Below are positions 8,574 through 16,159 of a stretch of 21,188 nucleotides of DNA, in pieces. Both the position numbers and the translations under genes were made by a program. Location: the NCBI GenBank assembly GCA_003283685.1, contig QBWD01000015.1, positions 1 to 21,188 on the forward strand, read 5' to 3'. Each line of letters opens with the position of its first letter. The stretch's first letter is position 1. Origin of the DNA: Prochlorococcus sp. AG-315-D17 (lineage in GTDB: Bacteria > Cyanobacteriota > Cyanobacteriia > PCC-6307 > Cyanobiaceae). A model generated the notes under the pieces. The model saw only the letters and a program-made list of their open reading frames with translations. It searched no databases and was not told the origin of the DNA.

Positions 8574-9394
8574 AAGGATGAAATAGTTTCTTTAGCGTTT
8601 TGCTTTAACCAAATGTCGAAGTCTTCTTGTTCCTCAACTATTACGTTTGATCTCATCCCACCATGATATGGACCACAAAGCTCTGCGCAAATAATAGGAA
8701 AATTTCCTGATTTAGTTGGAGTGAAATTTAAAATAGTTGGTTGGCCAGGTATTACATCTTGCTTAAGTCGAAATTGAGGGACCCAAAAAGCATGTATTAC
8801 ATCTTTAGATTCCATTCTTAAGCTAACTTCTTTGCCTATAGGGACATGAAGTTCGCCCGAAATAATATCCCCTTTTGGATAATGAAAAATAAAAGCAAAT
8901 TGCATTGCAGTTAATTCAATTGGCAAAGAAGAAGATGCCTCTATAGATGATGCCTCAATTGGTCCTGATCCTATTCCTCCCCAAAGTCTTTCAACGTTAT
9001 TTTCCATATGACTTTCGTGGTTATGAGAAGTCAGGGACTGCATTCCTCCCATCCGATCATATATGTCATAGCTGTACAAACCTACAAACAAAACAACTAT
9101 GGCTGGAACAGCTGTCCAGAAAATTTCTAGTGATATATTTCCTTCTAAATCTATGCCATCTCCAGTTTCACCAGGCCTTCGGCGAAAATGAAAAAGACTA
9201 TAAATTACTAATGCAGTCATCCCTATAAAAAGGATTGATCCAATGATGAATAGAACTCGAAAAAGCTCATCATAAACAGGAGCATTTGTACTTGCGCTTA
9301 CAGGAAGCATATTGACGTTATAAGCAGCCCAAACTCCTCCAATTCCAAGCATTACACTTGTAACAAGGGTTACGATGGCCGACATTTTCGGCAA
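8570..9394 (-). CDS. ctaC: Cytochrome c oxidase subunit II (CuA subunit)
   Basis: Accepts electrons from cytochrome c or plastocyanin-type donors through the binuclear CuA centre. The 274-residue protein has an amino-terminal hydrophobic segment (about 5-25), two transmembrane helices (about 43-66 and 87-107) and a periplasmic/lumenal cupredoxin domain. The CuA site is intact: HAFWVPQF with the first histidine, and CAELCGPYHGGM with both cysteines, the glutamate backbone ligand, the second histidine and the methionine. A low-complexity Ser/Glu linker (around SSIEASSS) lies before the cupredoxin domain. No cytochrome c domain is fused at the carboxy end. First gene of ctaC-D-E and divergent from ctaA across 163 bases. 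The start at 9394 reads MPKMSAIV; an internal ATG at the fourth codon is an alternative. Confidence 0.96.
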   Translation of the reverse strand: MPKMSAIVTLVTSVMLGIGGVWAAYNVNMLPVSASTNAPVYDELFRVLFIIGSILFIGMTALVIYSLFHFRRRPGETGDGIDLEGNISLEIFWTAVPAIVVLFVGLYSYDIYDRMGGMQSLTSHNHESHMENNVERLWGGIGSGPIEASSIEASSSLPIELTAMQFAFIFHYPKGDIISGELHVPIGKEVSLRMESKDVIHAFWVPQFRLKQDVIPGQPTILNFTPTKSGNFPIICAELCGPYHGGMRSNVIVEEQEDFDIWLKQNAKETISSL

Positions 9395-9557
9395 GAAATT
9401 CTCCTTATCTATTTATAGGGTATGACCAACTTGTGATTTATGTATTCACTAATTGTTAATTCAAGATGAATAATTTTTTTAAGAGAATCTTTATGTTGCA
9501 GTCCATTTATTCGGGTGACGAGCACTGAGTAATCGCTACGTTGCAGTAATAATAATT
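9395..9557. promoter_or_regulatory. Divergent control region between ctaC and ctaA
   Basis: A 163-base AT-rich gap separates two divergent transcription units whose products work together, so both promoters must lie here. I cannot assign -10 or -35 boxes with confidence. An 8-base direct repeat GTTGCAGT is present at 9495-9502 and 9540-9547. A 20-codon mini-frame (9466-9528) precedes ctaA but has nothing else to support translation. Confidence 0.5.
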
Positions 9558-10505
9558 TTGCTGGATTTTATTGCACTCGTGCAGACACTTTATCCACAAA
9601 AACCTCGCCTTCGGCTAGGTCAGCTTGCAGCTCATGTTGTAGTTGCTCTAATTGCGCTTGTAGTTATTGGCGGGGCAACAAGGGTTATGGAGGCTGGATT
9701 GGCGTGCCCAGACTGGCCCTTATGTTATGGATCCTTTTTGCCTGGTAAACAAATGAATTTACAGGTGTTTCTAGAGTGGTTTCATCGTTTAGATGCTTTT
9801 TTCGTAGGAACTGTTTTACTTGCTCAATTTTGCCTGTCTTTATATTGGCGGTCGCTTTTGCCTAAGTGGCTTCCATGGATTTATGCATCATTATCACTTT
9901 TAGTGGCCTTTCAGGGTTTTTTAGGGGCTTTGACAGTTCTGAACTTATTACCATCTTTAGTTGTTGTTGCTCATCTTGTTGTTGCTTTATCACTCGTTGC
10001 GGCTATGAGTGCTATCACTCAGCGATTACTGAGCCCAGGTGAATTGGTTTTACCTGTTTGGTTACGATCCCTGGGACTTTTGTCTCTTCTCTCTGTTATA
10101 GGACAATCTTTACTTGGCAGTCGTGTCGCAACTTCTTGGGCGGCTCAAAGATGTATGAATTCAGGTGAGTCTTGCAAAGTGCTTGACCTTCATCGTTTTA
10201 CAGCGATACCAATAAGCTTGCTTGTAATTGGGTTTGTAGTTGCTTCACTTTTGCACAGAGAGGTTTTAGTTCAGCAATGGCCATATCTTATGAGTATTAC
10301 TTTTTTGATCCTTTCCCAAATCTTTCTGGGCTACTTTTCAGTTCGACTTGGTTTGAAGGAGCCAATACTTATTATTGGCCATCAATTAGTTGCTTCTCTA
10401 TTGGTAGCTGTACTTTCAGCTCTAAATTTCAAGGGTAAAAGTAAAAATAAATCTTCTCAAACAATTTTTATAACCGAATCTACTTTGGAGGCATGTCATG
10501 GTTAG
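9558..10505 (+). CDS. ctaA: Heme A synthase (COX15/CtaA family)
   Basis: Oxidises the C8 methyl of heme O to the formyl group of heme A, the cofactor of CtaD; integral membrane enzyme. The 315-residue protein has about eight hydrophobic segments. The family signature [21 protein letters not shown] (about residues 38-58, with the cysteine-containing loop) is present, followed by the heme-ligand histidine region [12 protein letters not shown], a second region [10 protein letters not shown], then [10 protein letters not shown] and IGHQLVASL in the second half. No ATG is available at the front. The frame opens at about 9519 and the first plausible starts are TTG at 9558 or GTG at 9579, so the amino end is uncertain by a few residues. 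The 3' end overlaps ctaB by 8 bases. Confidence 0.94.
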   Translation: MLDFIALVQTLYPQKPRLRLGQLAAHVVVALIALVVIGGATRVMEAGLACPDWPLCYGSFLPGKQMNLQVFLEWFHRLDAFFVGTVLLAQFCLSLYWRSLLPKWLPWIYASLSLLVAFQGFLGALTVLNLLPSLVVVAHLVVALSLVAAMSAITQRLLSPGELVLPVWLRSLGLLSLLSVIGQSLLGSRVATSWAAQRCMNSGESCKVLDLHRFTAIPISLLVIGFVVASLLHREVLVQQWPYLMSITFLILSQIFLGYFSVRLGLKEPILIIGHQLVASLLVAVLSALNFKGKSKNKSSQTIFITESTLEACHG

Positions 10506-11493
10506 TTCAACATCAGGAGTTATTACTGAATCAATTAAACGTGAGGAGGTAGTCCCATCAAGAAAACGAATTAAGTTGCCTGCTTGGTTGGAGGTTGCCA
10601 AGCCAAGATTAATACCTCTTTTGCTTGCTACAACTGTTGGAGGCATGGCTCTTTCTGAAGAGTGGCCTTTACCATCTCTTAGATTGGCTTGCACTTTGGG
10701 TGGAGGAGCTTTGGCCGCTGCAGCTGCAGGGGCTCTTAACTGCTTATGGGAGCAAGATCTTGATAAACGAATGAAACGTACTAGTAGTAGGGCGTTACCT
10801 TCTGGGCGTCTTTCTCCTTTATCCGTTTTTATAGGAGCAATCTGTTGCACACTTGCTGCTTCAACACTTTTAGTGAGTGGCGTTAACACTTTAGCTGCAG
10901 GACTTTCATTGCTTGGGTTATGTAGTTATGTTCTTCTTTACACAGCATTTTTAAAACCTAGAACATCTCAAAATATAGTTTTTGGAGGGATTGCTGGAGC
11001 CATTCCTCCATTAGTTGGAGCTTCAGCTGCTGCAGGACATATTGGATTAGGTGGGTGGTGGCTATTCAGTTTGATTATGGTTTGGACTCCGGCACATTTT
11101 TGGGCATTGGCAATTTTATTGAAGGATGATTATCGGTCAGTAGGTATTCCAATGCTACCTACAGTTAGTGGAACTACCGTTACTGCAAAAGCTATATCTT
11201 TTTATGCTTATTTGACAGTCGTTTTAAGCTTCTTGGGAGTTTTTGTTCTGCCAGAAGGAGGTTTCCTTTATGGGATTATGTTGCTCCCTTATAATGCCAG
11301 ACTTTTACAGTTGGTAAGTAGATTGAACGATGAGCCAGAGGATCTTGAAAGAGCAAAAGGTTTGTTTAGATGGTCAATCCTTTATATGTTTGGAGTTTGT
11401 TTTCTTCTTGTTATTAGTCGGTTGCAAATAGCTGTTATTTTTAATGATCAATTGATTACGTTAATTTCTGATGCTTCTTCGAAGTTTATTTAA
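10498..11493 (+). CDS. ctaB: Protoheme IX farnesyltransferase (heme O synthase)
   Basis: UbiA-family prenyltransferase that adds farnesyl to protoheme to make heme O, the substrate of CtaA. Length of 331 residues is normal. The first Asp-rich motif is in [24 protein letters not shown] (about residues 82-105), containing N-x3-D-x2-D-like spacing and the family's TxxRxLPxG phrase. The second is [12 protein letters not shown] (about residue 205). Around nine hydrophobic segments are seen, with [17 protein letters not shown] typical of heme O synthases. The ATG at 10498 lies within the end of ctaA (8-base overlap), so the pair is co-translated. Divergent from the ctaC-D-E operon that uses its product. 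Confidence 0.96.
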   Translation: MVSSTSGVITESIKREEVVPSRKRIKLPAWLEVAKPRLIPLLLATTVGGMALSEEWPLPSLRLACTLGGGALAAAAAGALNCLWEQDLDKRMKRTSSRALPSGRLSPLSVFIGAICCTLAASTLLVSGVNTLAAGLSLLGLCSYVLLYTAFLKPRTSQNIVFGGIAGAIPPLVGASAAAGHIGLGGWWLFSLIMVWTPAHFWALAILLKDDYRSVGIPMLPTVSGTTVTAKAISFYAYLTVVLSFLGVFVLPEGGFLYGIMLLPYNARLLQLVSRLNDEPEDLERAKGLFRWSILYMFGVCFLLVISRLQIAVIFNDQLITLISDASSKFI

Positions 11494-11528
11494 ATTAAAA
11501 TAAAAATTTTATAAACTTGCTCTCTCAA

Positions 11529-11548
11529 TCTAACTAAACTTTGTTAGA
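11529..11548. terminator. Small dyad downstream of ctaB
   Basis: TCTAAC (11529-11534) and GTTAGA (11543-11548) form a six-pair stem with an 8-base loop in the 91-base gap before the ABC transporter genes. The stem is short and no T-run follows directly, so termination here is only possible. Confidence 0.25.
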
Positions 11549-11584
11549 AGTAATTCATTTAACTTTTAGGTGATCTATTTTTAG

Positions 11585-12598
11585 ATGCTTTTCATTCAGC
11601 TGAAAGATTTATTCAAGTCATATGGGTCAATTAAGGCTCTTGATGGACTTAATTTGAATGTTCCAAAAGGTACTTTATATGGCCTTCTTGGACCTAATGG
11701 TGCTGGGAAAAGCACTGCATTGAGAATTATTTGTACCTTGCTTGAACCTGATAATGGAGAAGTTAAGGTAGCTGGACGTGATGCTTTGATTTATCAAAGA
11801 GAAATTAGACGAGGGTTAGGTTATGTGGCTCAAGAAGTAGCAATTGATAAAATACTTACGGGTAGGGAATTGCTTCAACTTCAAGGTGACCTTTACCATC
11901 TGAGCAAGAACTATAAGAATCAGAGGATTGAAGAGCTTGTTCAAAGACTTGAGATGAAGTCATGGATTGACAGAAGGTGCGGATCTTTTTCAGGAGGAAT
12001 GAAAAGAAGACTTGATCTCGCCGCAGGACTTCTTCATAAACCTGAATTGTTAATACTTGATGAACCTACAGTTGGTTTAGATATTGAAAGTCGCTCAGTT
12101 ATTTGGGGCTTGTTAAAGGAGCTTAGAGATGAGGAGACAACAATTCTTTTAAGTAGTCATTATCTTGAAGAAGTAGATGAATTGGCAGATAAAATGGCAA
12201 TTATCGATAATGGTAAAGTTATTGCGGAAGGTAAACCAAATGATTTAAAAAGGGATCTTGGAGGTGATCGCGTTACCCTTAGGGTTCGAGAATTTAGTGA
12301 CGAGGATGAGTCTGAATCGGTAAGGAATATATTAATGGATGTTCCAGGGGTAACAAATGTTGTCGTTAATAAAAAACAAGGATATTCCTTGAATCTTGTA
12401 GTAAGTAGTCAAAATGTAATTTCAGAATTATCACACTATCTTTCTAAAGCAAATTTTGAAGTATTTGCACTGTCTCATAGTCGGCCTAGTTTAGATGATG
12501 TTTATTTGCAGGCGACTGGAAAAACTTTGATGGATGCAGAATTGGAACTTGCAGGAACAAGAGATTTTAAACTTGAGAAGAAAAAATCTATGAGATAG
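11585..12598 (+). CDS. ABC transporter ATP-binding protein, DrrA-like
   Basis: ATPase subunit of an ABC-2 type exporter of the daunorubicin-resistance-like group. The 337-residue protein has the Walker A motif GPNGAGKST (about residues 35-43), Q-loop region VAQE, ABC signature SGGMKRR (about 137-143), Walker B LLILDEPTVGLD (about 154-165) and the switch histidine in LLSSHYLEEVDELA. A 100-residue carboxy extension follows, as in DrrA-type ATPases, ending near SHSRPSLDDVYLQATG. The ATG at 11585 fits the usual amino end. The permease gene starts 36 bases downstream, so the two form a complete one-ATPase, one-permease exporter. The substrate is not evident; no drug-synthesis genes lie nearby. Confidence 0.93.
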   Translation: MLFIQLKDLFKSYGSIKALDGLNLNVPKGTLYGLLGPNGAGKSTALRIICTLLEPDNGEVKVAGRDALIYQREIRRGLGYVAQEVAIDKILTGRELLQLQGDLYHLSKNYKNQRIEELVQRLEMKSWIDRRCGSFSGGMKRRLDLAAGLLHKPELLILDEPTVGLDIESRSVIWGLLKELRDEETTILLSSHYLEEVDELADKMAIIDNGKVIAEGKPNDLKRDLGGDRVTLRVREFSDEDESESVRNILMDVPGVTNVVVNKKQGYSLNLVVSSQNVISELSHYLSKANFEVFALSHSRPSLDDVYLQATGKTLMDAELELAGTRDFKLEKKKSMR

Positions 12599-12634
12599 CT
12601 CAATTGTTTTTCTTCTTTTATATCTATCAAATTA

Positions 12635-13489
12635 ATGACCATTTCTAATTCATCACTTAAAGAAAAAGAAATTTATAGGAATGATTTTAATGAAATTGTT
12701 CAAGAGACCTCAGCCTTAACCTGGAGACTTTTCATTCAATTGATACGAAGACCTTCTACCTTGTTTGCAGGTATTCTTCAGCCATTGATCTGGCTCTTGC
12801 TTTTTGCCGCTTTGTTTTCCAATGCACCAATTGATTTCTTGCCTGGAGGCACTAGCTATGGAGAATTTCTTGGTGCAGGATTAATAGTATTTACTGCTTT
12901 TAGTGGTGCTCTCAATGCTGGATTGCCAGTAATGTTTGACAGAGAATTTGGCTTCCTCAATAGATTATTAGTAGCACCTTTGAATAGCCGAAGTTCAATT
13001 GTAATCTCTTCCGTAATTTATATAACGTCTATTAGTCTTCTTCAGAGCTTCGTAATTATGGCTACCTCCGCTCTTTTGGGATATGGCTGGCCAAGTCTTT
13101 GGGGATTTCTTTTGATTGCTATGACTTTACTATTATTAGTGTTCTCTATAACGGCTTTAAGTCTAGGTTTGGCTTTTGTTTTGCCAGGACATATTGAACT
13201 TATAGCAATAATCTTTGTTGCGAACCTTCCAGTCCTTTTTGCTAGCACTGCATTGGCTCCAATATCTTTTATGCCTAGTTGGCTTGGGTGGATTGCATCT
13301 GTTAATCCCTTAACATTTGCAATTGAACCAATTCGACTAGCTTATAGCGAATCATTTAACCTCGGATCTGTTTTGATAAATGCTCCTTATGGAGATGTTA
13401 ATGGATATGTTTGTCTTTCAATTTTGTTTATTCTTACAATTGGATTGTTTTTTCTTGTATTACCACTTTTAAATCGCAAACTTGCTTGA
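12635..13489 (+). CDS. ABC-2 type transporter permease, DrrB-like
   Basis: Membrane subunit for the ATPase encoded just upstream. The 284-residue protein has a soluble amino end and about six hydrophobic segments (roughly residues 44-66, 85-105, 125-150, 155-185, 190-210 and 255-280). It carries the ABC-2 family phrases LIRRPSTLFAGILQPLIWLLLF and FDREFGFLNRLLVAPLNSRSSI, and the carboxy part SWLGWIASVNPLTFAIEPIR is typical for DrrB-type permeases. Start is the ATG at 12635. It is followed after 28 bases by a hypothetical gene on the same strand, which may be co-transcribed. Confidence 0.92.
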   Translation: MTISNSSLKEKEIYRNDFNEIVQETSALTWRLFIQLIRRPSTLFAGILQPLIWLLLFAALFSNAPIDFLPGGTSYGEFLGAGLIVFTAFSGALNAGLPVMFDREFGFLNRLLVAPLNSRSSIVISSVIYITSISLLQSFVIMATSALLGYGWPSLWGFLLIAMTLLLLVFSITALSLGLAFVLPGHIELIAIIFVANLPVLFASTALAPISFMPSWLGWIASVNPLTFAIEPIRLAYSESFNLGSVLINAPYGDVNGYVCLSILFILTIGLFFLVLPLLNRKLA

Positions 13490-13517
13490 TACTCTTAAGT
13501 AGCAATATTTTAGTCCT

Positions 13518-14024
13518 GTGGAAAATCGCAAGTATCAATTACAGAAACAAATTGTTGAAGCGTTGAATACGAATAACAATGAACTATATGCTCTTTTGAA
13601 AACTCAATGGGCGCATCGTTTCGGAGTAGAAAGTCTTGTCGAATTGGATGCTATAGATTTAAGCTTGAGAAATGAAGATTTGATTAAAGGAGATATACAA
13701 AAAAGCGATCAGGTTGATGATGGTTTGTGTAAGGAGGATGAAATTTCTGCTGATAAAGATAATAAAGACTTAGTTTTGGGTAAAGAAGAAAATTTAAGCA
13801 AAGAGTCTTTAAAAGTAAATCAATTGGAAGATGAAAATCCTCAGGTATCTTTTGATATGGTTATGGATGAAAAGGTTTCTAAAGAGAATGTGAACATAAA
13901 AACAAATGAGATAAGTATAAAAAGTTCAGGATTTGAAAATACAAATACTCCTAAAGTTGAACCATTAATACCTTTACCTCCAAAGGCTAGTTATAGTTAT
14001 TTAGAAAAGTGGTTAATACGATAG
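13518..14024 (+). CDS. Hypothetical acidic protein, picocyanobacterial
   Basis: Protein of 168 residues that I do not recognise. Three parts can be seen: an amino-terminal 55 residues that look folded and helical (MENRKYQLQKQIVEALN and the phrase WAHRFGVESLVELD), a middle of about 85 residues that is highly charged, rich in Asp, Glu, Lys and Ser and probably disordered, and a short proline-containing end (PLIPLPPKASYSYLEKWL). No signal peptide or membrane segment is present. The start is GTG at 13518, 28 bases after the permease gene, so it may belong to the same transcript. It converges with groL across a perfect hairpin. Confidence 0.65.
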   Translation: MENRKYQLQKQIVEALNTNNNELYALLKTQWAHRFGVESLVELDAIDLSLRNEDLIKGDIQKSDQVDDGLCKEDEISADKDNKDLVLGKEENLSKESLKVNQLEDENPQVSFDMVMDEKVSKENVNIKTNEISIKSSGFENTNTPKVEPLIPLPPKASYSYLEKWLIR

Positions 14025-14084
14025 TGATAGCTTTTTAAAGAAATCTAAGGTTTAGGCTGATATTTTTTATTTAATGATTGCAAG

Positions 14085-14114
14085 TGTAAAGAAAGAATGA
14101 ATTCTTTCTTTACA
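14085..14114. terminator. Perfect 13-base inverted repeat at the groL 3' end, possibly bidirectional
   Basis: TGTAAAGAAAGAA (14085-14097) and TTCTTTCTTTACA (14102-14114) form a 13-pair perfect stem with a 4-base loop. It covers the groL stop codon (14110-14112) and sits between two convergent genes, so it could end both transcripts. The stem is AT-rich and lacks a clean T-tract on either side. It is also a likely RNA-stability element. Confidence 0.65.
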
Positions 14115-15771
14115 TCATTCCTGGCATACCCATTCCGCCCATTCCGCCCATTCCGCCCATTCCGCCCATAGGATCTCCACCTTCAGGGCCAGCACTAGGA
14201 GGCTCAGGCTTGTCTGCTATTACTACTTCAGTTGTTATAAGTAATGAGGCTATTGAGACAGCGTCTTGTAGTGCAAGTCTTATGACTTTTGAGGCGTCTA
14301 TTATGCCTGCCTCAAGTAAATCTTCGTAGTCACCAGTTAGGGCATTAAAACCTTTTCCTAAACGCTTTATCTCTGATACAACTACATCACCATTTAATCC
14401 AGCATTGATAGCTATTTGTTTTGTTGGAGCAGTCAATGCACGCTTGATAATCTCTACTCCAGTTCTTTGATCTCCTTCTAACTTAGAAATTAAACTTTCA
14501 AGATCTTCGCTAAGTTCTAGAAGGGTAGTCCCACCACCAGCAACAATTCCCTCTTCTATAGCTGCACGAGTTGCATTAAGAGCATCTTCTATCCTCAACT
14601 TTTTGTTTTTAAGTTCAGTTTCAGTTGGAGCTCCAACTTTTATAACAGCAACTCCACCAGCAAGTTTTGCAATTCTTTCATTTAATTTTTCTTGATCATA
14701 TTCAGAATCTGTTTGATCAAGCTCTCTCTTAATTGAAGCTATTCGATCAACTAATTGAGCATTCTGACTTTCATTGGCAACAATAGTTGTGCTGTCTTTA
14801 GTTATTGTTACCCTTCTGGCTGTTCCTAAATCAGATAGTTGAACTTTTTCAAGGCTCATAGACTTATCTTCGCTTATTAATGTCCCATCAGTTAAAACTG
14901 CAATATCTCCCAAAGTTGCTTTTCTACGTTCACCAAAGGAAGGAGCTCTAACAGCTGCTACTTGAAGTACTCCACGGTTTTTGTTGACAACTAAAGTTGC
15001 CAAAGCCTCTCCCTCAACTTCTTCTGCAAGAATTATTAAAGGTGAGCCACTCTTTTGAACAGTTTCTAAAACTGGAACAAGGTCAGAAATTGAGGAGATT
15101 TTTTTATCAGTAATTAGAATTAATGGATTCTCAAATTCACAAATTAGTCTTTCTTCATCAGTTACAAAATAAGGAGAGCTATAGCCTCTATCAAAAGCCA
15201 TTCCTTCGGTAATGTCTAACTCTGTAGCTAAAGATTTGGATTCTTCAACAGTTATTACCCCATCAAAACTAACTTTACTCATAGCATCTGCGATCATTGA
15301 CCCTATCTCACTATCTCCACCAGCACTGACGGAGGCGACTTGCTTGATTGCATCACCACTAACATCTTTGCTTTTCTTCTTTAAATCATCAACAATTTGA
15401 GCAACTGCTTTTTCCATGCCTCTTCTTAGCTCAATGGGGCTGGCACCTGCAGCAGTATTTCTTAAGCCTTCTTGTACCATGACTTGAGCAAGAACAGTTG
15501 CAGTAGTCGTGCCGTCTCCTGCCTTTTCTTTGGTCTTTGATGCGACCTGTTCTATGAGCTTTGCACCAATATTTTCAAATGGATCCTCGAGTTCAATTTC
15601 CTTGGCAATTGTTACACCATCGTTGACTATGTCTGGTGCTCCGAATTTTTTCTCAATTACAACATTTCTGCCTTTTGGACCAATTGTGACTTTTAATGCG
15701 TTGGCCAAATTATTCACACCTTTTTCTAGAGCAGCGCGTGAGTCATCAGAAAAACTTAGAAGTTTAGACAT
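14110..15771 (-). CDS. groL: 60 kDa chaperonin GroEL
   Basis: ATP-driven tetradecameric protein-folding chamber. The 553-residue protein starts [20 protein letters not shown]; an upstream in-frame codon would add ten unlikely residues. Apical, intermediate and equatorial signatures are present: [10 protein letters not shown] and [11 protein letters not shown] near residues 30-57, the ATP-site [12 protein letters not shown] near residue 86, VEESKS near 175, and [16 protein letters not shown] near 403. The carboxy end has the Gly-Gly-Met tail encoded by a 9-base tandem repeat. groES is not next to it; the gene is alone and divergent from a small membrane-protein gene, as for the second groEL copy (groEL2) in many cyanobacteria. 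An inverted repeat lies 24-51 bases upstream of the start, but it is not the CIRCE sequence. Confidence 0.97.
   Translation of the reverse strand: MSKLLSFSDDSRAALEKGVNNLANALKVTIGPKGRNVVIEKKFGAPDIVNDGVTIAKEIELEDPFENIGAKLIEQVASKTKEKAGDGTTTATVLAQVMVQEGLRNTAAGASPIELRRGMEKAVAQIVDDLKKKSKDVSGDAIKQVASVSAGGDSEIGSMIADAMSKVSFDGVITVEESKSLATELDITEGMAFDRGYSSPYFVTDEERLICEFENPLILITDKKISSISDLVPVLETVQKSGSPLIILAEEVEGEALATLVVNKNRGVLQVAAVRAPSFGERRKATLGDIAVLTDGTLISEDKSMSLEKVQLSDLGTARRVTITKDSTTIVANESQNAQLVDRIASIKRELDQTDSEYDQEKLNERIAKLAGGVAVIKVGAPTETELKNKKLRIEDALNATRAAIEEGIVAGGGTTLLELSEDLESLISKLEGDQRTGVEIIKRALTAPTKQIAINAGLNGDVVVSEIKRLGKGFNALTGDYEDLLEAGIIDASKVIRLALQDAVSIASLLITTEVVIADKPEPPSAGPEGGDPMGGMGGMGGMGGMGMPGMM
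14131..14166 (-). repeat. 9-base tandem repeat coding the GroEL GGM tail
   Basis: CATTCCGCC is repeated four times head to tail on the plus strand, coding Gly-Gly-Met units on the minus strand. The DNA copies are identical, which points to recent slippage or gene-conversion-like homogenisation. Confidence 0.85.
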
Positions 15772-15794
15772 ATTGTAATTGTAGTAAGTACAAT

Positions 15795-15822
15795 CTCCCA
15801 CAAGAGACTCACATTGTGGGAG
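15795..15822 (-). promoter_or_regulatory. Inverted repeat upstream of groL, candidate operator
   Basis: CTCCCACAA (15795-15803) and TTGTGGGAG (15814-15822) are perfect 9-base arms with a 10-base spacer, 24-51 bases before the groL ATG. Arm length and spacing resemble the HrcA-binding CIRCE element (9-base arms, 9-base spacer), but the sequence differs. It could be an operator for another repressor or a hairpin in the groL leader RNA. The remaining 128-base divergent region is AT-rich with no boxes I can assign confidently. Confidence 0.5.
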
Positions 15823-15899
15823 GCTAAATAAGTGGGGAAAGCCGAATTAAATATCATATTTTTATCCCAATTTCCCAGGAACATAGTTATGGTCTGGGT

Positions 15900-16076
15900 A
15901 TGAATGATCCTGGAGTTCTGTTTTTTGTTCTTATGGCGGGGCTGGCTGGAACTATGACCCTGGTTTATTTTCCTTTGCGTATATTTCTGACAGCCACTGC
16001 GAGAAGCCGAAGATTAAAATTATTACAGCGCATTCGAAAATTAAGAGATGAACTAGGCCAACCTATTCAAAATTGA
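15900..16076 (+). CDS. Small single-span membrane protein (58 residues), conserved-looking
   Basis: The frame starts MNDPGVLFFVLMAG and ends DELGQPIQN, 58 residues. Residues 6-31 are strongly hydrophobic and make one membrane helix, followed by a basic amphipathic tail (TARSRRLKLLQRIRKLRDELG) likely in the cytoplasm. A small hypothetical gene at this place beside groL is what I recall from Prochlorococcus genomes, so it is probably the last host gene before the insertion. An ATG at 15889 runs into a stop after four codons, which leaves 15900 as the start. Function unknown. Confidence 0.7.
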   Translation: MNDPGVLFFVLMAGLAGTMTLVYFPLRIFLTATARSRRLKLLQRIRKLRDELGQPIQN

Positions 16077-16159
16077 TTTGAATTAACTCATGAGTTAACC
16101 ATCTAGTTTGCCAACTGCTGACAATCCAGCTATAAAGGGGATACTCAGCGAATTTAGGC
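16077..16159. other. Probable attachment-site region (attL or attR) of the serine integrase
   Basis: Large serine integrases usually sit next to their own attachment site, so one junction between chromosome and element is expected in these 83 bases. The exact crossover cannot be read without the unoccupied site or the far end. There is no tRNA gene here, so a tRNA target is not involved at this end. Confidence 0.4.
16083..16098. promoter_or_regulatory. Perfect 16-base palindrome at the chromosome/element junction
   Basis: TTAACTCATGAGTTAA is fully self-complementary with no spacer. It lies 7 bases past the 58-residue gene and 62 bases before the integrase start. It could be an operator for the integrase promoter, part of an attachment site, or a weak terminator. 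The half TGAGTTAA recurs at 19662-19669 in front of the small DNA-binding gene. Confidence 0.5.

Noticed and set aside
9466..9528. 20-codon frame before ctaA as a leader peptide
   Set aside because: No ribosome site, no attenuator-like stems and no regulatory codon run; such frames are expected by chance in AT-rich DNA.
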